From positions 2,135,231 to 2,199,230 of the forward strand of contig JACSVZ010000013.1 of assembly GCA_014706295.1 (NCBI GenBank): 64,000 bases of DNA, in the 5' to 3' direction. The translations under genes were made by a program, and so were the position numbers. Source of the stretch: Lycocorax pyrrhopterus obiensis (taxonomy: Eukaryota > Chordata > Aves > Passeriformes > Paradisaeidae). The notes under the pieces were generated by a model. That model saw only the letters and a program-made list of their open reading frames with translations. It searched no databases and had not been told where the DNA came from. This document shows, in pieces, positions 27,883 to 38,625 of this stretch. Every line of letters begins with the position of its first letter. Positions within the stretch are counted from its first letter, which is position 1.

Positions 27883-29721
27883 GGCTGTGCTTTGGGACAC
27901 ACCAAGGACCTGCAAACACACCAGCAACGTTGCTACAGCCCCATCCAGGCTTCTGTCCCTCAGGCATTGCTGCTGTACAATTCCTACACTAATAACTCAC
28001 TGTATTACTAACAGGCACAGGGGTTTAAAAAGTGAGTAAATGTCCCAGTATCAAGTTGTGCCACTTGTTCCCTCAGTTCTGAGCACCACAGCCAGGTTAT
28101 GCAAAGTGCACATCTGGTACAGGCACCAGCTGCTGGTTTAAACAAAAGTTATTTAGAAGTTAATTAGTGTCAGGAGACATTCTCCATCCTTCTACCCCAA
28201 AAAAGCAGCAGGGCTGATGTCCCACCAAGCTTATTTCACCACACTAAGGATCCAGTACAAGTAAGAAATATTGCCACATCTGTCAAATGGAAGGCCACAT
28301 GCATCAAACTCAGGAATCGAGAAACAGGAAAATTATTATGCTGCTCTAAGCAAAAAAAAAAAAAAAATTAAAACCCAAACCACTAACTATAGAATATGCA
28401 AACTTTGACCCAAAGAATCAAAAATATTTTAGTCTGAACTAGGAAAAAAGTGAGGAAGAAACTACTCCAGTCTTGAAGGGTACAGCTGTCACAGACTTTC
28501 CCTGAAGAAAAGGCAACATTGAATTTAAGTCACTTTAATACACTTGTTACTGACCAAAAATAAAAATCCCACCCAACAGAAGCACTGAGCTACAGTTTTA
28601 GTAACAGACAAGCAACATCTAATGCATGTTTAGGTTATTCTATTCCAATTCCACCCATATTTATTTACTATTCACACAAAGGCATGACCCAACACCACCA
28701 CCAAGGGGAAAAAAGAAGTTAATTAATAATATAAGTCTGTGGCAGCAGATCTCCATCTATAGGTAGAAAGGTGAACACTGATATTTGCATGTTTTCACCT
28801 GTGCCTAAGCCACAGGGGAGGCACTTTTATCCAAATAAAAGATACATCTGTCCTTCTTTTCTATCTTGCCACAACATTAATTAATTATACCTTCTTAATT
28901 ATTACATTACACCAGCTTCACCTACAGACTCCCGCACCTCTGTTCCACTTCTGCCATTCCCTATGTTTGGAATAACAGTTGCTTTCTGGGATACTGAGTT
29001 TCTTTCTCAGCTCTCAAAAGTGGCTCCTAAAATATTCTTTCCTATTTGTTTTTCACCTTTAATAAATATCCCATAGTACCTATAACAAAAAGCTATGCTT
29101 TTATTAGATTCTAAAGCACAGAACTCCTAATTCTTGGTATCGTGTGGGTAACGATGTTAGAAAAGGAATAATTTTTAGGGGATGATAAAGCTGGTTTGGT
29201 CAATCCCAAACTTTTCACCTTCTGCCTCTGGATGTGCAACACCTGAGGGTCTCTCAACATCCCACCTGTAAGCAGGAGGTGAAAATCACAGCTAAAAAAA
29301 CCCCCAAAAAACCACTATCCTTCCACACTGCCTACAGTGAAGATTCAGATCAGTAACACCAATACAAACCACCCACTCCTGGCCCAGGGAGACTGACAGA
29401 AGTCTGCCATAGATGCACGGCCCTGAATAGAACTTGTTTTAAAATAGGTGTCAGCACACATTTCAGCAGCTGAAAAACGCACACACTGAATGAAGAACTT
29501 AATTTGTTGCAGCAATACCTGTCTATAACTCCACTGTTCCCCTAACGCTTGTCAGGAGACGCCTTTATTCCTCATATCACCCCCCACTCTCACGCCTCGC
29601 TCACCCGGCTCTGCCCCGGCCTCCCCAGAGCCCCCAGGGCGGGCTGGCGCTGCGGGGCTCACACCGGGGCCGAGCTGCGAGCCCACCCGGGCTGCCCCCG
29701 GCCACCGGCGGACCCTGCTGC

Positions 29722-30260
29722 CCCTCAGCCCGCTCTCCCTCAGCCTCCTCAGCTCTCTCAGCCTCCTCAGCTCCCTCAGCCTCCTCAGCCAGCTCTCCCT
29801 CAGCTCCCTCAGTCCCCTCAACCCGCTCTCCCTCAGTCCCCTCAGCCCCCTAAGTCTCCTCAGCCCGCTCTCCCTCAGCCCCCTCAGCCTCCTCAGCCCG
29901 CTCTCCCTCAGCCCCCTCAGCCTCCTCAGCCCGCTCTCCCTCAGCTCCCTCAGTCCCCTCAGCCTCCTCAGCCCGCTCTCCCTCAGCTCCCTCAGTCCCC
30001 TCAGCCTCCTCAGCCCGCTCTCCCTCAGCTCCCTCAGTCCCCTCAGCCCTCAGCCTCCTCAGCCCGCTCTCCCTCAGCTCCCTCAGTCCCCTCAGCCCTC
30101 TCAGCCTCCTCAGCCCGCTCTCCCTCAGCTCCCTCAGTCCCCTCAGCCTCCTCAGCCCGCTCTCCCTCAGCCCCCTCAGCCTCCTCAGCCCCCTCAGCCC
30201 GCTCTCCCTCAGTCCCCTCAGCCCGTTCTCCTTCAGCACCCTCAGAGTCCTCAGCCCCCG
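29722..30260. repeat. CCTCAG-based minisatellite in ALG6 intron 1
   Basis: A tandem array built from 9-base subunits of the CTCCCTCAG / TCCCCTCAG / CCTCCTCAG kind plus a 15-base CCCGCTCTCCCTCAG subunit. These combine into a higher-order unit of about 42 bases that is repeated several times, best between about 29930 and 30170. The + strand is nearly all pyrimidine apart from the CAG steps, so the ALG6 RNA strand is purine-rich. Because most subunits are multiples of three, long open frames appear on both strands (PQ-rich on +, LR- or E-rich on -); these are repeat artefacts. Copy number is probably polymorphic. Confidence 0.9.
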
Positions 30261-30329
30261 CAGCCCCCTCACCTCCCCCAGCTGCTCGGCCCCCGTTGCC
30301 GCTCTCGGCGCCCTCAGCCCGTCCCGCCC

Positions 30330-30460
30330 GCGGGCTCTCACCGGGCTCGGGCCGGCGCGCGCGCGCTTCCGCCTGCGCGGCGCCTTCCGGGCGGGCTCTG
30401 CGCGTGCGCGGGGCGGGAGGCGGGAGCGCCTCAGGGAGGCTCCGCCATGGATGGGGCCGG
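30330..30460 (-). promoter_or_regulatory. ALG6: ALG6 CpG-island promoter and noncoding exon 1
   Basis: On the - strand a good splice donor, CCCG|GTGAGAG, has its last exon base at 30342. It would join to the 5' UTR part of exon 2, which begins at 27909 after TTTGCAG and runs into the ATG at 27882. Upstream are housekeeping-promoter motifs: CCGGAAGG (ETS) at 30383-30390, CGCGCACGCGCA (NRF1-like) at 30399-30410 and CCCGCCCC (SP1-like) at 30410-30417. There is no TATA box. The start site is probably within about 30370-30420. All of this is motif-based; the exon boundaries are inferred. Confidence 0.65.
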
Positions 30461-30829
30461 GCTGGGAGAGCTGCGCTCTGCTCCGGGGGAGGGGAGCGCT
30501 CCGGGGAGACCTCGGAGCCCCGCGCAGTGCCTAAAGGGGCTCCGGGAGAGATGGAGAGGGACTGGGGACAAGTGACAGGAGAAGGGGGAATGGTTCCCGC
30601 TGCCAGAGGGCAGGGATAGATGGGATATTGGGAAGGAATTCTGGGCTGTGAGGGTGGGCAGGCCCTGGCACAGGGTGCCCAGAGAAGCTGTGTCTGCCAC
30701 TGGATCCCTGGCAGTGTCCAAGGCCAGGTTGGACGGGGCTTGGGATAGTGGAAGGTGTCCCTGCCATGGCAGGGGTGGCACTGGATGGGCTTTGATGTCC
30801 CTTCCCACCCAAGCCATTCTGGGATTCAT
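30461..30829 (+). mobile_element. CR1 LINE 3' part next to the ALG6 promoter
   Basis: A CR1 copy in + orientation, antisense to ALG6: GCTGGGAGAGCTG, GTGCCTAAAGGGGCTCC, GATATTGGGAAGGAATTC, GTGAGGGTGGGCAGGC, and a terminal AAGCCATTCTGGGATTC. Its 5' part is unusually CpG-rich for a CR1 and runs without a visible break into the ALG6 CpG island. Confidence 0.9.
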
Positions 30830-30920
30830 GTTCTTCTACCGTGCCAGGTAGCTGGGAAGCAGCTCCTCAGCTTTTACAACTTGGAGACGATATCTGGGAA
30901 CCTATTGGTTCGTAAAGCTC

Positions 30921-31083
30921 ATAGCACAGAACCCCAGGATAGGTCAGACTGGAAGGGACCACAGTGGGGTCATTGGGTGCCACCTCCCTGCTCAGGCAGG
31001 ACCATCCCGGAGCACAGGGCACACGGGTGTGTCCAGACAGCCGTGGGTATCTCCAGTGAGGAAGACTCCAGAACCTCTCCATG
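30921..31083 (-). mobile_element. CR1 LINE fragment, older type
   Basis: Reverse-oriented CR1 of a different subfamily from the neighbouring copies. It has GACTGGAAGGGACC, CCACCTCCCTGCTCAGGCAGG, GTGTCCAGACAGCC, and GACTCCAGAACCTCTCC in the order of the CR1 3' region with the multi-site insertion form. Family assignment is from pattern memory. Confidence 0.75.
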
Positions 31084-31171
31084 ATGCACCGTAGGCCTCG
31101 CTTTTACAACCTTTCAGTCTCACCCCCTTTCATTCTCTTGAAGGTCTCGACAAAGTACAGAGCGTAACAGA

Positions 31172-31296
31172 AATCAGGGAATCACAGGATGGTCTGGGTT
31201 GAAAGAGACCTCAAAGATCATCCCATTCCACCCCTGCCATGGGCAGGGACACCTTCCGCTATCCTGCATTGCTCCGAACCCCATCCAACCTGGCCT
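31172..31296 (-). mobile_element. CR1 LINE fragment
   Basis: A short reverse-oriented CR1 3' end: AATCACAGGATGGTCTGGG, GCCATGGGCAGGGACACCTT and CATCCAACCTGGCC. It is separated from the preceding CR1 by about 90 bases. Confidence 0.88.
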
Positions 31297-32359
31297 TTTC
31301 TTCTGGTTGTGTGTCTGACTGAGGTCAGGACATGAAACTGAATAGAAAAGTGATTATTCTTAAAGCTAACACCACATACTGAGGTCCTCATGGCCACACC
31401 TGCCAGGTGAGCTGGTAGCAGTGCTCTCCTCGGACTGGAATCGCAGGGCTGGAAGTTGTGATGGATTTAAACGCAGCTGCTACAAAAAGCGAATGTGGCC
31501 AAGAAATGTCTGATCACTTACAACAGAAACGTTAAAGTAACCAGAGATTACTGGAAAACGAAGTGATTTATAAATTATTTTTTTCAGATGTGCAGATTAT
31601 TTTTAAAATATATAAGCACTATAAATATAGTCCTGCGTAACACCAGAGATGGCTTTTCTTCCTTGATGTTTTTCCAGTGCAGGATGCTGATTTCCACTAC
31701 CCCAACCACTTCTGAGTGCAAATTCTTTGGACATCCTGGTCCCTCTTACACCTGCCATAATTTCAGTCACTTGTGGTGTTGCCTCATGTGGGATAGTGTG
31801 AAGAAACTGAAAGCTGTCTTAAACAGATAAAGGTAAAAATCACACATCTGGCGGCTTGCCAAGGTGTGTGGAGCCATAATCCTGTGTGAAACAGCAGATT
31901 ATGACCATCGAATTTTACACAGTTTACCTAATATTTATATTATAAAATCTTTATATTATACTCAACCATTCACATTTCTGCTAGGTAAAGTGCGTCCATT
32001 TCAGGACTTTTGACAGGATGTCTGGAAATGACAAGTCTGTAAAACAAGGATAATCCTAGAAATTCATCAATTACAAAGTAACTTAGAAGACGGAGTTCCA
32101 CCTCCTGAACCCACGGCGGCTGGAGCTGGTTTATGGCACTGCAAACACGCTGTGCAAAGTGAATTCCCAGCCTAAGCCCGGGGGAGAATCACCAGGGCAA
32201 ATTCCTGTTTCAGCACCTCTCTCCCAGCCCCTCTCTCCTCTCCTTCTACTCTCCCCTCCAGGATTTTCCATGCCCGGAATTCCCCAAACAGCAAGGCCGG
32301 GGAGCACTGTGATGCTCAGCCACCCCCAAGTCCGTGCGCGTTGCCTGTGGGCTCCTACC

Positions 32360-32393
<34 letters not shown>

Positions 32394-33960
32394 AGTTTTT
32401 GGGTTTTACCTTGGAGATTATTGCTAATTCGGTGCTGGAGCCGGGATGGGCGAGCAGGAGCCCACGGCCGCACATTCAAGTGCATTATTTCAATTAGCCG
32501 AACGCTCTTTGTTGCAAGGTGAAATCGTTCACTCCCCGGGAAAGCTTTTTTATTGAATGCTTTCTAAATACTCGCATCGGGCGCGTCGCCTGGAATTGAG
32601 TCTCTGTCACTTGTATTTCTGCGGTGACTTTGACCAGATCAATGACTGGAAAAGGCATTCAGGACACATTGATACCGCGGGGTAGGAGACGAGCCGGGTT
32701 TGGTGCTCAGGAGTAAAGAGAAGCCGATAATGAGCAGATAAACGGCTTTTCTTAACCCTTGGCGTTCTCGGGAGGCTTCAGAGCTCCGCTGCCTCCTCTC
32801 CTCCACCCCGGCTCTTTGGCTTGATGTCAGCCGAGCGGTGGCAAGGCAAATACCTCGCGGGTATTCCATAAATTTGGAGTGAAATGCGGCCAGAATAATG
32901 AGAAAGTCTTTCCTAGGGCGGGCGGGGAGAAGAGCCTGCGGCCATAAAAAGTTCCAGCTCATCCTGGATGTCGTTTCTGAGCGGAGCCGTGGTGCCGGAG
33001 CGAGCGGGGAAACAAACTCTGGAGACGTTTGCAATTGCAGATTCCCAGTCTGACCTTTTATCCCGACACCAGGACGTCTCCCGGGATTTAGCGGGCACAG
33101 AGCCGGGCGCTGCGAGCCCCGCTCTGAACCCTCAGGAGCCTCGGCTCTTTCGCATCCTCCTTTCCCGAGCAAAACCAAGAGTAAAGGTGTCTGAAACCAC
33201 TACCTTAGCCCGCAGGGAGAAGTATTTATTTTTATTTTTCCCCATGAAATACTAGCACTTAATGAAGTAATTAGAAATTACTGAGGGTCAGGGTTTTTTC
33301 TTGACTCCTTGCGATTCTCTGGATGCTGGGGGACGGGGAGCTTGCCTTGTCCGACCCAGGGATCCCAGCCCGGGGGATGCTCCGAGTCCTCGGCAAAGCA
33401 GAGCGAGACATTCCATTCTTTCATGGAGAGGAGAGGTTGGGCGGTTTTTGTGTATCCCGGCTTTTCCCATTTTGCTGAACCTCAGGAAAACTGGGATTTT
33501 ATTGCACCTGGAGTTCAAGGACGCTCCCTCTCACATTTTGCCGTTTTAGTAAAGTCGCGCGGTTCCTGCTTCCTCATCTTGCTTACCAAATCCTGGATTA
33601 ATAAAGTTTACTTAGTTATTTAAATAGATTAAATGTCACATTTTGAATGGAAGGGGAAGGTTCTACCTTCTTGACCTATTTTTCATTTCTGATTTAGAAA
33701 AAGGCAAGATTAGCATGGATATTGCATTTTCAAGGACCTCGCCACTATTAAATAGACTGTTAAGTGCATTTTATGGCTGAAGAGTCTGTTCCCAGTTCAG
33801 TCTGGAAGACGTGCTAAGTTCATCTCTACCTGCTACATTGAACATTCACTGACTAAAATACTTCCTGTGGATGTAATACCTATGCTCTGTATCTTTTAAG
33901 TACATAACGCTTAATGTTTTAGGACTGGTAACACGTAATTCAATAAAAGCCCCCGGAATT
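31297..33960. other. ALG6-FOXD3 interval, proximal part; no gene seen
   Basis: Unique-looking sequence with no convincing open frame. The 33590-33790 part is AT-rich with homeodomain-like and TTAATAAA-type words and reads like noncoding conserved sequence. The A30 tract is listed separately. Confidence 0.4.
32362..32391 (+). repeat. A30 homopolymer
   Basis: Thirty uninterrupted A on the + strand. It has no recognisable retrogene or SINE body upstream and no polyadenylation signal just before it, so I call it a homopolymer rather than a retrotransposed tail. Confidence 0.85.
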
Positions 33961-36560
33961 GAAGTGTTGCCTCTCAAGAAAGCTGTATCGCGGGTGTTTG
34001 CCCAGTTGCAGCGATTCCCGGCTCGGGGAAGAGGCGCGGCGGTGCCAAGGGAGGCTGCGGGGATGGATGACACGGATGCTCCCGGCTCCGGGCGGAGGTT
34101 GAAGCGCACCAGTCGCCGCCCCGGGGGATGCCCGAGCCCAGGCTGTCCGCAGCCGCGGGAATGGGCAACGTAACTTGCGCGCGGAGCTCGCTGTGGTTCC
34201 TCAGTCGCTGCCTTTTAACAGCAATAAAATGCCCCTGGGAATGACCAGGCTGTTTTTCCGCCTCCCCGGAGCAGGCGGGGACAGGCCCCGAGCGCGCCTC
34301 GGACACGAGGGAGCGACCACAGAACTGCCTGAGGTGCCCCGGGAGGCAAAATCCCATCGAATTCCCCCATCCCCCGGGAACTGCGCCCCTGACCCGCACC
34401 CGCACGGGTGAGGGAAAATCCCCACTTCCCCTAAAGCAATCCTTGCTGTATCTTTCCCGTGTGAGAGACCCCCGAGGGCCCCGCCAATGACGGGGGGTGG
34501 CTCATCCCGAACAGCAATGTTTGCGCTCCTTCCTTTGTGTCCGGCCCAGGACACGACCCCGAGCCGGCTCGGGCGGTGCTGGAGGTGCGGCCGGTGCGGG
34601 TTAAATCCCCCGCTACCGCCGGCGCCGACCCGAGCCTGTAACCCCGAGGGAAGCCGGAGCCGTCCTCAAACGCTGCCCGTGTCCCAAAGGGGGCTGATGT
34701 CGCCGGCGGTTGGTTTCCTCCGGCCACCTCTCGGTGCGACAGACCGAGAAGGAAAGGTCTCCGACGGACATCGCTCCCCCGGCCCCCCCGGAGCGCTCCC
34801 GGCGCTGTCCCCTCCGGTACACTCGGCCTCAGTTCTGCCCTCCCGCAGCTCCGGAGCGGGGTCTCCCATCGCTACCCCCCTCCGGGTACACTGCTGCGGC
34901 CCCGCGGGTCTCGGCTGGGGGCAGGCGCGGGGGATACCCCCAACGCTGGGGCTGCTTACTGAGATAAATACACACGCGCGGTGAAGACACGTTTATAAAT
35001 AACCGCAAAAGGTCTTTCCCTGCCTTTTCCAACGCTCGCCGCAGCCTTTCAACACCCATTAGCCCGAAACTTTCAGCCCCACTCTGTGCCCGGGAGAGAC
35101 TAATGATGCTATAAATCGGCGGCGTTGGGAGCGGGTAGCGCGGAGAGGGGGAAAGGGGGGCGCGACTCCCGCGGCCGCTCAGCGAAAACGTGAGGGCTCC
35201 CCGGGAGCCCCGCATCAGCCGAGGAAATGGCCCTGATGAGCCCCATCTCGTCCCTTTTTCAACCAACGTGATGGTTTAGAGGATTAGGGCCAGATCCTAC
35301 CGCCAGATCCTGTTATAAATTCCTTCCCCGGGCGGAGGGAGCGGCGGGGCCGTAATCGGAATAAATAAGGAGCGGGGTCGGGGAGGGTGCAGGGGGTGGT
35401 GGTTCTGGGTAAACTCTCCGGACTGCGGGAGGGTCATTTTCCCGGTATTTCGGATCTAGTTACTCCCAACACACCCCAGGGACCGACGTGACACGACTTA
35501 TACTAATGGGCATCTGTCACCGGCCGTGTCAAGTTTTGCCATATGCGGCGGACAAGTTTGTGGAAGGGAAAACAAGAGAAAGAACAAGGGAAAGAGTTTC
35601 TGTTGTCTGGCTGTGGCCCGTGGCTGAGGGAACTACGCCGGGATTTGCTGCTCCCGGCTGTCCCCGGCCCGCCTCTCCCGGTCCGGCTGTGGGGGCTGCG
35701 CCCGCTCCTCTGGGCGCCGGGAAAGCCGCTCCCGTCCCGGCTGCAAACTCTCCCCTATTTGGGGACAGACTTCTGACACCCCCTGGAGCCCCGATCGCCG
35801 CCGGCAGCTTTGCGGGACCCGCCGGAACGCCCCGTTGTGCCGCCCGCTGCAAGAGCGCGCCCGGGTCGGTGTCGTCCCGGGCGGTCGCGGGCACCGGGGG
35901 TGCTCCAGATCCCCCGAATTGCTCCCGGATTCCCAGGGGACTCCCGGCCCCAGGGGTGGTCCCGGCCCCGGGAGTGCTCCCGGCTCCGGAGAAGCTCCCG
36001 ACCCCGCGGGCCGTGAGGGCGATCCCTGTCCCCGCGGATGCTCCGGGGGTGTTCCCGGATCCGGGTGCTGCGGGGATGCTCCTGGTCCCGGGGCTGCTCC
36101 CGGCCCCGGGGGGGCGCGCCCGTTCCCCGCGGGTGCAGCGGGAGCTGCCGCGCCCCCCGCAGGCCCCGGTGCGCCACTGCAGCCCCGCCGCCACCGGGAG
36201 CCCCCACCTGCCCGCACGGCCCCGCTGCCGCTCACGGCCCCGCGGCTGCGGCAGCCGGCGGCTCCCGCGGGGAGGTGGCGGCCGGATGGGGGGCTCATCC
36301 CGGGGTCTTTCCCGAGCCCCGCGCCTTCCCGGTGCTGCCCGGCCCCCGGAGCCGCCGCCGCCCCTTCCCCGGGAAAGGCTTCTCCTGCCGGCCGCTGTCC
36401 TCGGCGATCGAGGGGAAAGCGGGGGAGAGAAAGAGAAGCCGAAGGTTACGGAGGGAGAAGCGGTTCCCGGCGGGAGGCGGAGGGCAGGAAAGTTGCCGGT
36501 GCCGCCGCCGCCGGCGCGCAGATGCCGAGCCGAGGCATCGCTGCTATGCGGGGAAATATG
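33961..36560. promoter_or_regulatory. CpG-rich regulatory-like region downstream of FOXD3
   Basis: GC- and CpG-dense blocks (about 33.96-35.0 and 35.6-36.55 kb) alternate with short AT-rich islands containing TATAAA-type words. Two long open frames of about 350 codons overlap on opposite strands at 35.5-36.6 kb. Their proline/glycine/arginine-rich translations have no domain and look like GC-rich shadow frames. A CpG-island regulatory role is inferred from composition only. Confidence 0.4.
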
Positions 36561-37080
36561 AGCGAGTAATTTTATAAGTAACAAAGGCTGGGGAATGGAA
36601 TGAGCCCCTGTTATCCGGTGTCCTCTGGAAGCCCTGGATCAGCAGCTTCTTGAGCCTAGCAGCGACTCCGGGCAGAGGCTCCTTTCTTTTTTCCCAGGGG
36701 ATCGGCTAAATATAGAAACCCCCTCGATCGCACGAATCACCCACCATTTGCTGTTTGTGTAAAACCGATTAGCCAGACACAACTGTGAAACAACTCGTTC
36801 CTCTGACACCGCCACGCACCGCCACATTCCGCTCCGCGGGGTTCCGCGGGGCCGTGGGTGCCCGTGGAGGGCCCCGCGTGTCCCCGCTCCCTCCAGGTTC
36901 TCCCTGTCCCTGGCAGATGATTAGCGAGTCCTTATTTATAAAGTTCAAACGATCTCATCACCGGGGCTGCTCGGTTTATTTTAGTCTATGTATGCGGAGG
37001 TATAAATATTTACTTAGGAAGAAATAATATTTACTGCTTACCAGGAAAGCAAGGACACTTTTATTTATATATTTATTTTA
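36561..37080. promoter_or_regulatory. candidate conserved noncoding element
   Basis: A mixed-composition block with ACAAAGG (SOX-like), TTTATAA, TATAAATATTTAC and AATATTTAC (forkhead-like) words between CpG-rich flanks. The texture is that of vertebrate conserved noncoding DNA. Conservation was not tested. Confidence 0.3.
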
Positions 37081-38139
37081 AATCCACGGCTGCCAGAGGG
37101 TTGTTGGAGGGGAAATAAGCGCCTGGTTCAGCTCCTCCCGCAGCCGAGCCTGCCGCATCCCGCATCCCGCCTGCATTTTACGCCGCCGATTTTCCTAACA
37201 AAGACAACGAATTATTTGGGCGGAAAAGCAAAACCCACGAAGGTTTTCCAAGGTGACAAAAATTCAACTTTGTAAAAAGAAGATAATAAAGCACCAAACA
37301 CTGTCAGTGCACAGGAGACACCGAGATGTCGCCAGGCTCAACCCCCCGACGCGCCGCTTTAAATATTATAACGCTATATATTAATTCCTTTTTTTTTTTA
37401 TTTTGACTATCTCTTTATTTTAGCCCCGAAAATACATATATATATATTATTATTTTTAATTTTCGCAGCTGCCATTAAAGCTGAGTTATCGGGAGTTGGC
37501 TGGGAAAGGCCGGTCCCTTCCCGCGGGAAGAACCGCTGCTTTAACCCCGATTATTTCCCTGATCTAAACGAAAGATCCGCGCTCGGACACCGCACGGCCA
37601 CGGCCTGAATATATATATATATTTTTTTTTTCCCTATAAAATAAATAGTAAACATTGATTAAATCGACCCAACGTGTTTTATTTAAAATAATTTCCCTTA
37701 TAATTAGCCCCGGTCGCAGACCCACAGCGTACCTATTCCGGCCGGGAATGCCGCAGCGCCGGGATGTGGAGTCGAAGTCAGGCCGAGAAAAATTAATATA
37801 TTTAGGGAAACATCACGGCGCGCTCGCGGGAGTCTCGGATCTGCCGGGGAAGGTCGGATTTGGAAGGAATCGGAGTGATGCCGGCCCCGCCGCGGCGGCC
37901 GCTCCGCGAACGAGCAGGGCCGGTCGCTGTCGCTGCGCGGCCGCGCACGGCGCACCCCGAACGGGCGGGAGGGACCGTGGGAAACCCGCCCGCACCGCGG
38001 CCGGCGGAACCCGAACCTCCGCGGCACCGGAGAACCGGCGCTCCACGGCCGCGCCCCGCGCCCGTCTCCAGCCTCCGCGGCCGCGCAGCCCGTCCTGCGG
38101 GCGGGGGTCACAAAGACACCGCTCACACAGAGACGGGCA
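37081..38139. other. flank downstream of FOXD3, no gene seen
   Basis: AT-rich sequence with short TATATATA runs (about 37434-37446 and 37608-37620), followed by a CpG-dense block at 37.87-38.11 kb. Open frames here are GC-driven and show no family resemblance. Confidence 0.45.
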
Positions 38140-38625
38140 GAGCATTTTAAAAATTTATTTACAAAGTTGTGTACAACACGAAGGGATAACATTTAGAATA
38201 CATATATTCATTCATATATAAACAGACTTCTATAATAGAATGACAGCGTTTTTCCTCCTTTTTTTTCTCTCCAAAATTCTCTTTTTTTTTTCCTGTCCGT
38301 TCGTTTAATATTTAAAATTTCCCCCGCTTATTTCTTTTTTATACAATTTTTTTTTCTCGTTTGCTCGTTTATTTCGGATAAAACCGCTCGGAGCGCCGGA
38401 ACCTTCAAAAAAAGTGAAAGTTCGCAGCTCCTAATCGCGACCGTCATTTCGCCTCTTTAGAAAAATAAAAACCCCGAAAGCAACGTCAGTGATTTTTGAT
38501 ACAAATATGTACAAGCGGCGGTGGCGGCGGCCGGTGCCCGCTGCTGCTCCGAGCCCGGGCGGCCGCGGAGCCCCGAGGGGGCGGCCGGAGCTCCCCGGGG
38601 CTCTGCCCGGGGCTACCGCCCGGGG
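38140..38625 (-). other. FOXD3: FOXD3 3' UTR with AATAAA at 38154-38159
   Basis: The - strand sequence after the FOXD3 stop codon is AT-rich and ends at an AATAAA (38154-38159), placing cleavage near 38135-38145. This gives a 3' UTR of about 480 bases. The switch from AT-rich to CpG-rich sequence just beyond supports the boundary. The end is inferred from the signal only. Confidence 0.6.

Noticed and set aside
29549..30619. 356-codon + frame and matching - frames over the minisatellite
   Set aside because: The open frames come from repeat units that are multiples of three; the PQ-, LR- and E-rich translations are repeat products with no start or splice context.
32300..32395. Processed pseudogene ending in A30
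   Set aside because: No recognisable coding remnant, polyadenylation signal or target-site duplication could be seen upstream.
32159..32497. Poly-Lys frame across the A30 tract
   Set aside because: The K-run is the homopolymer; there is no other coding signal.
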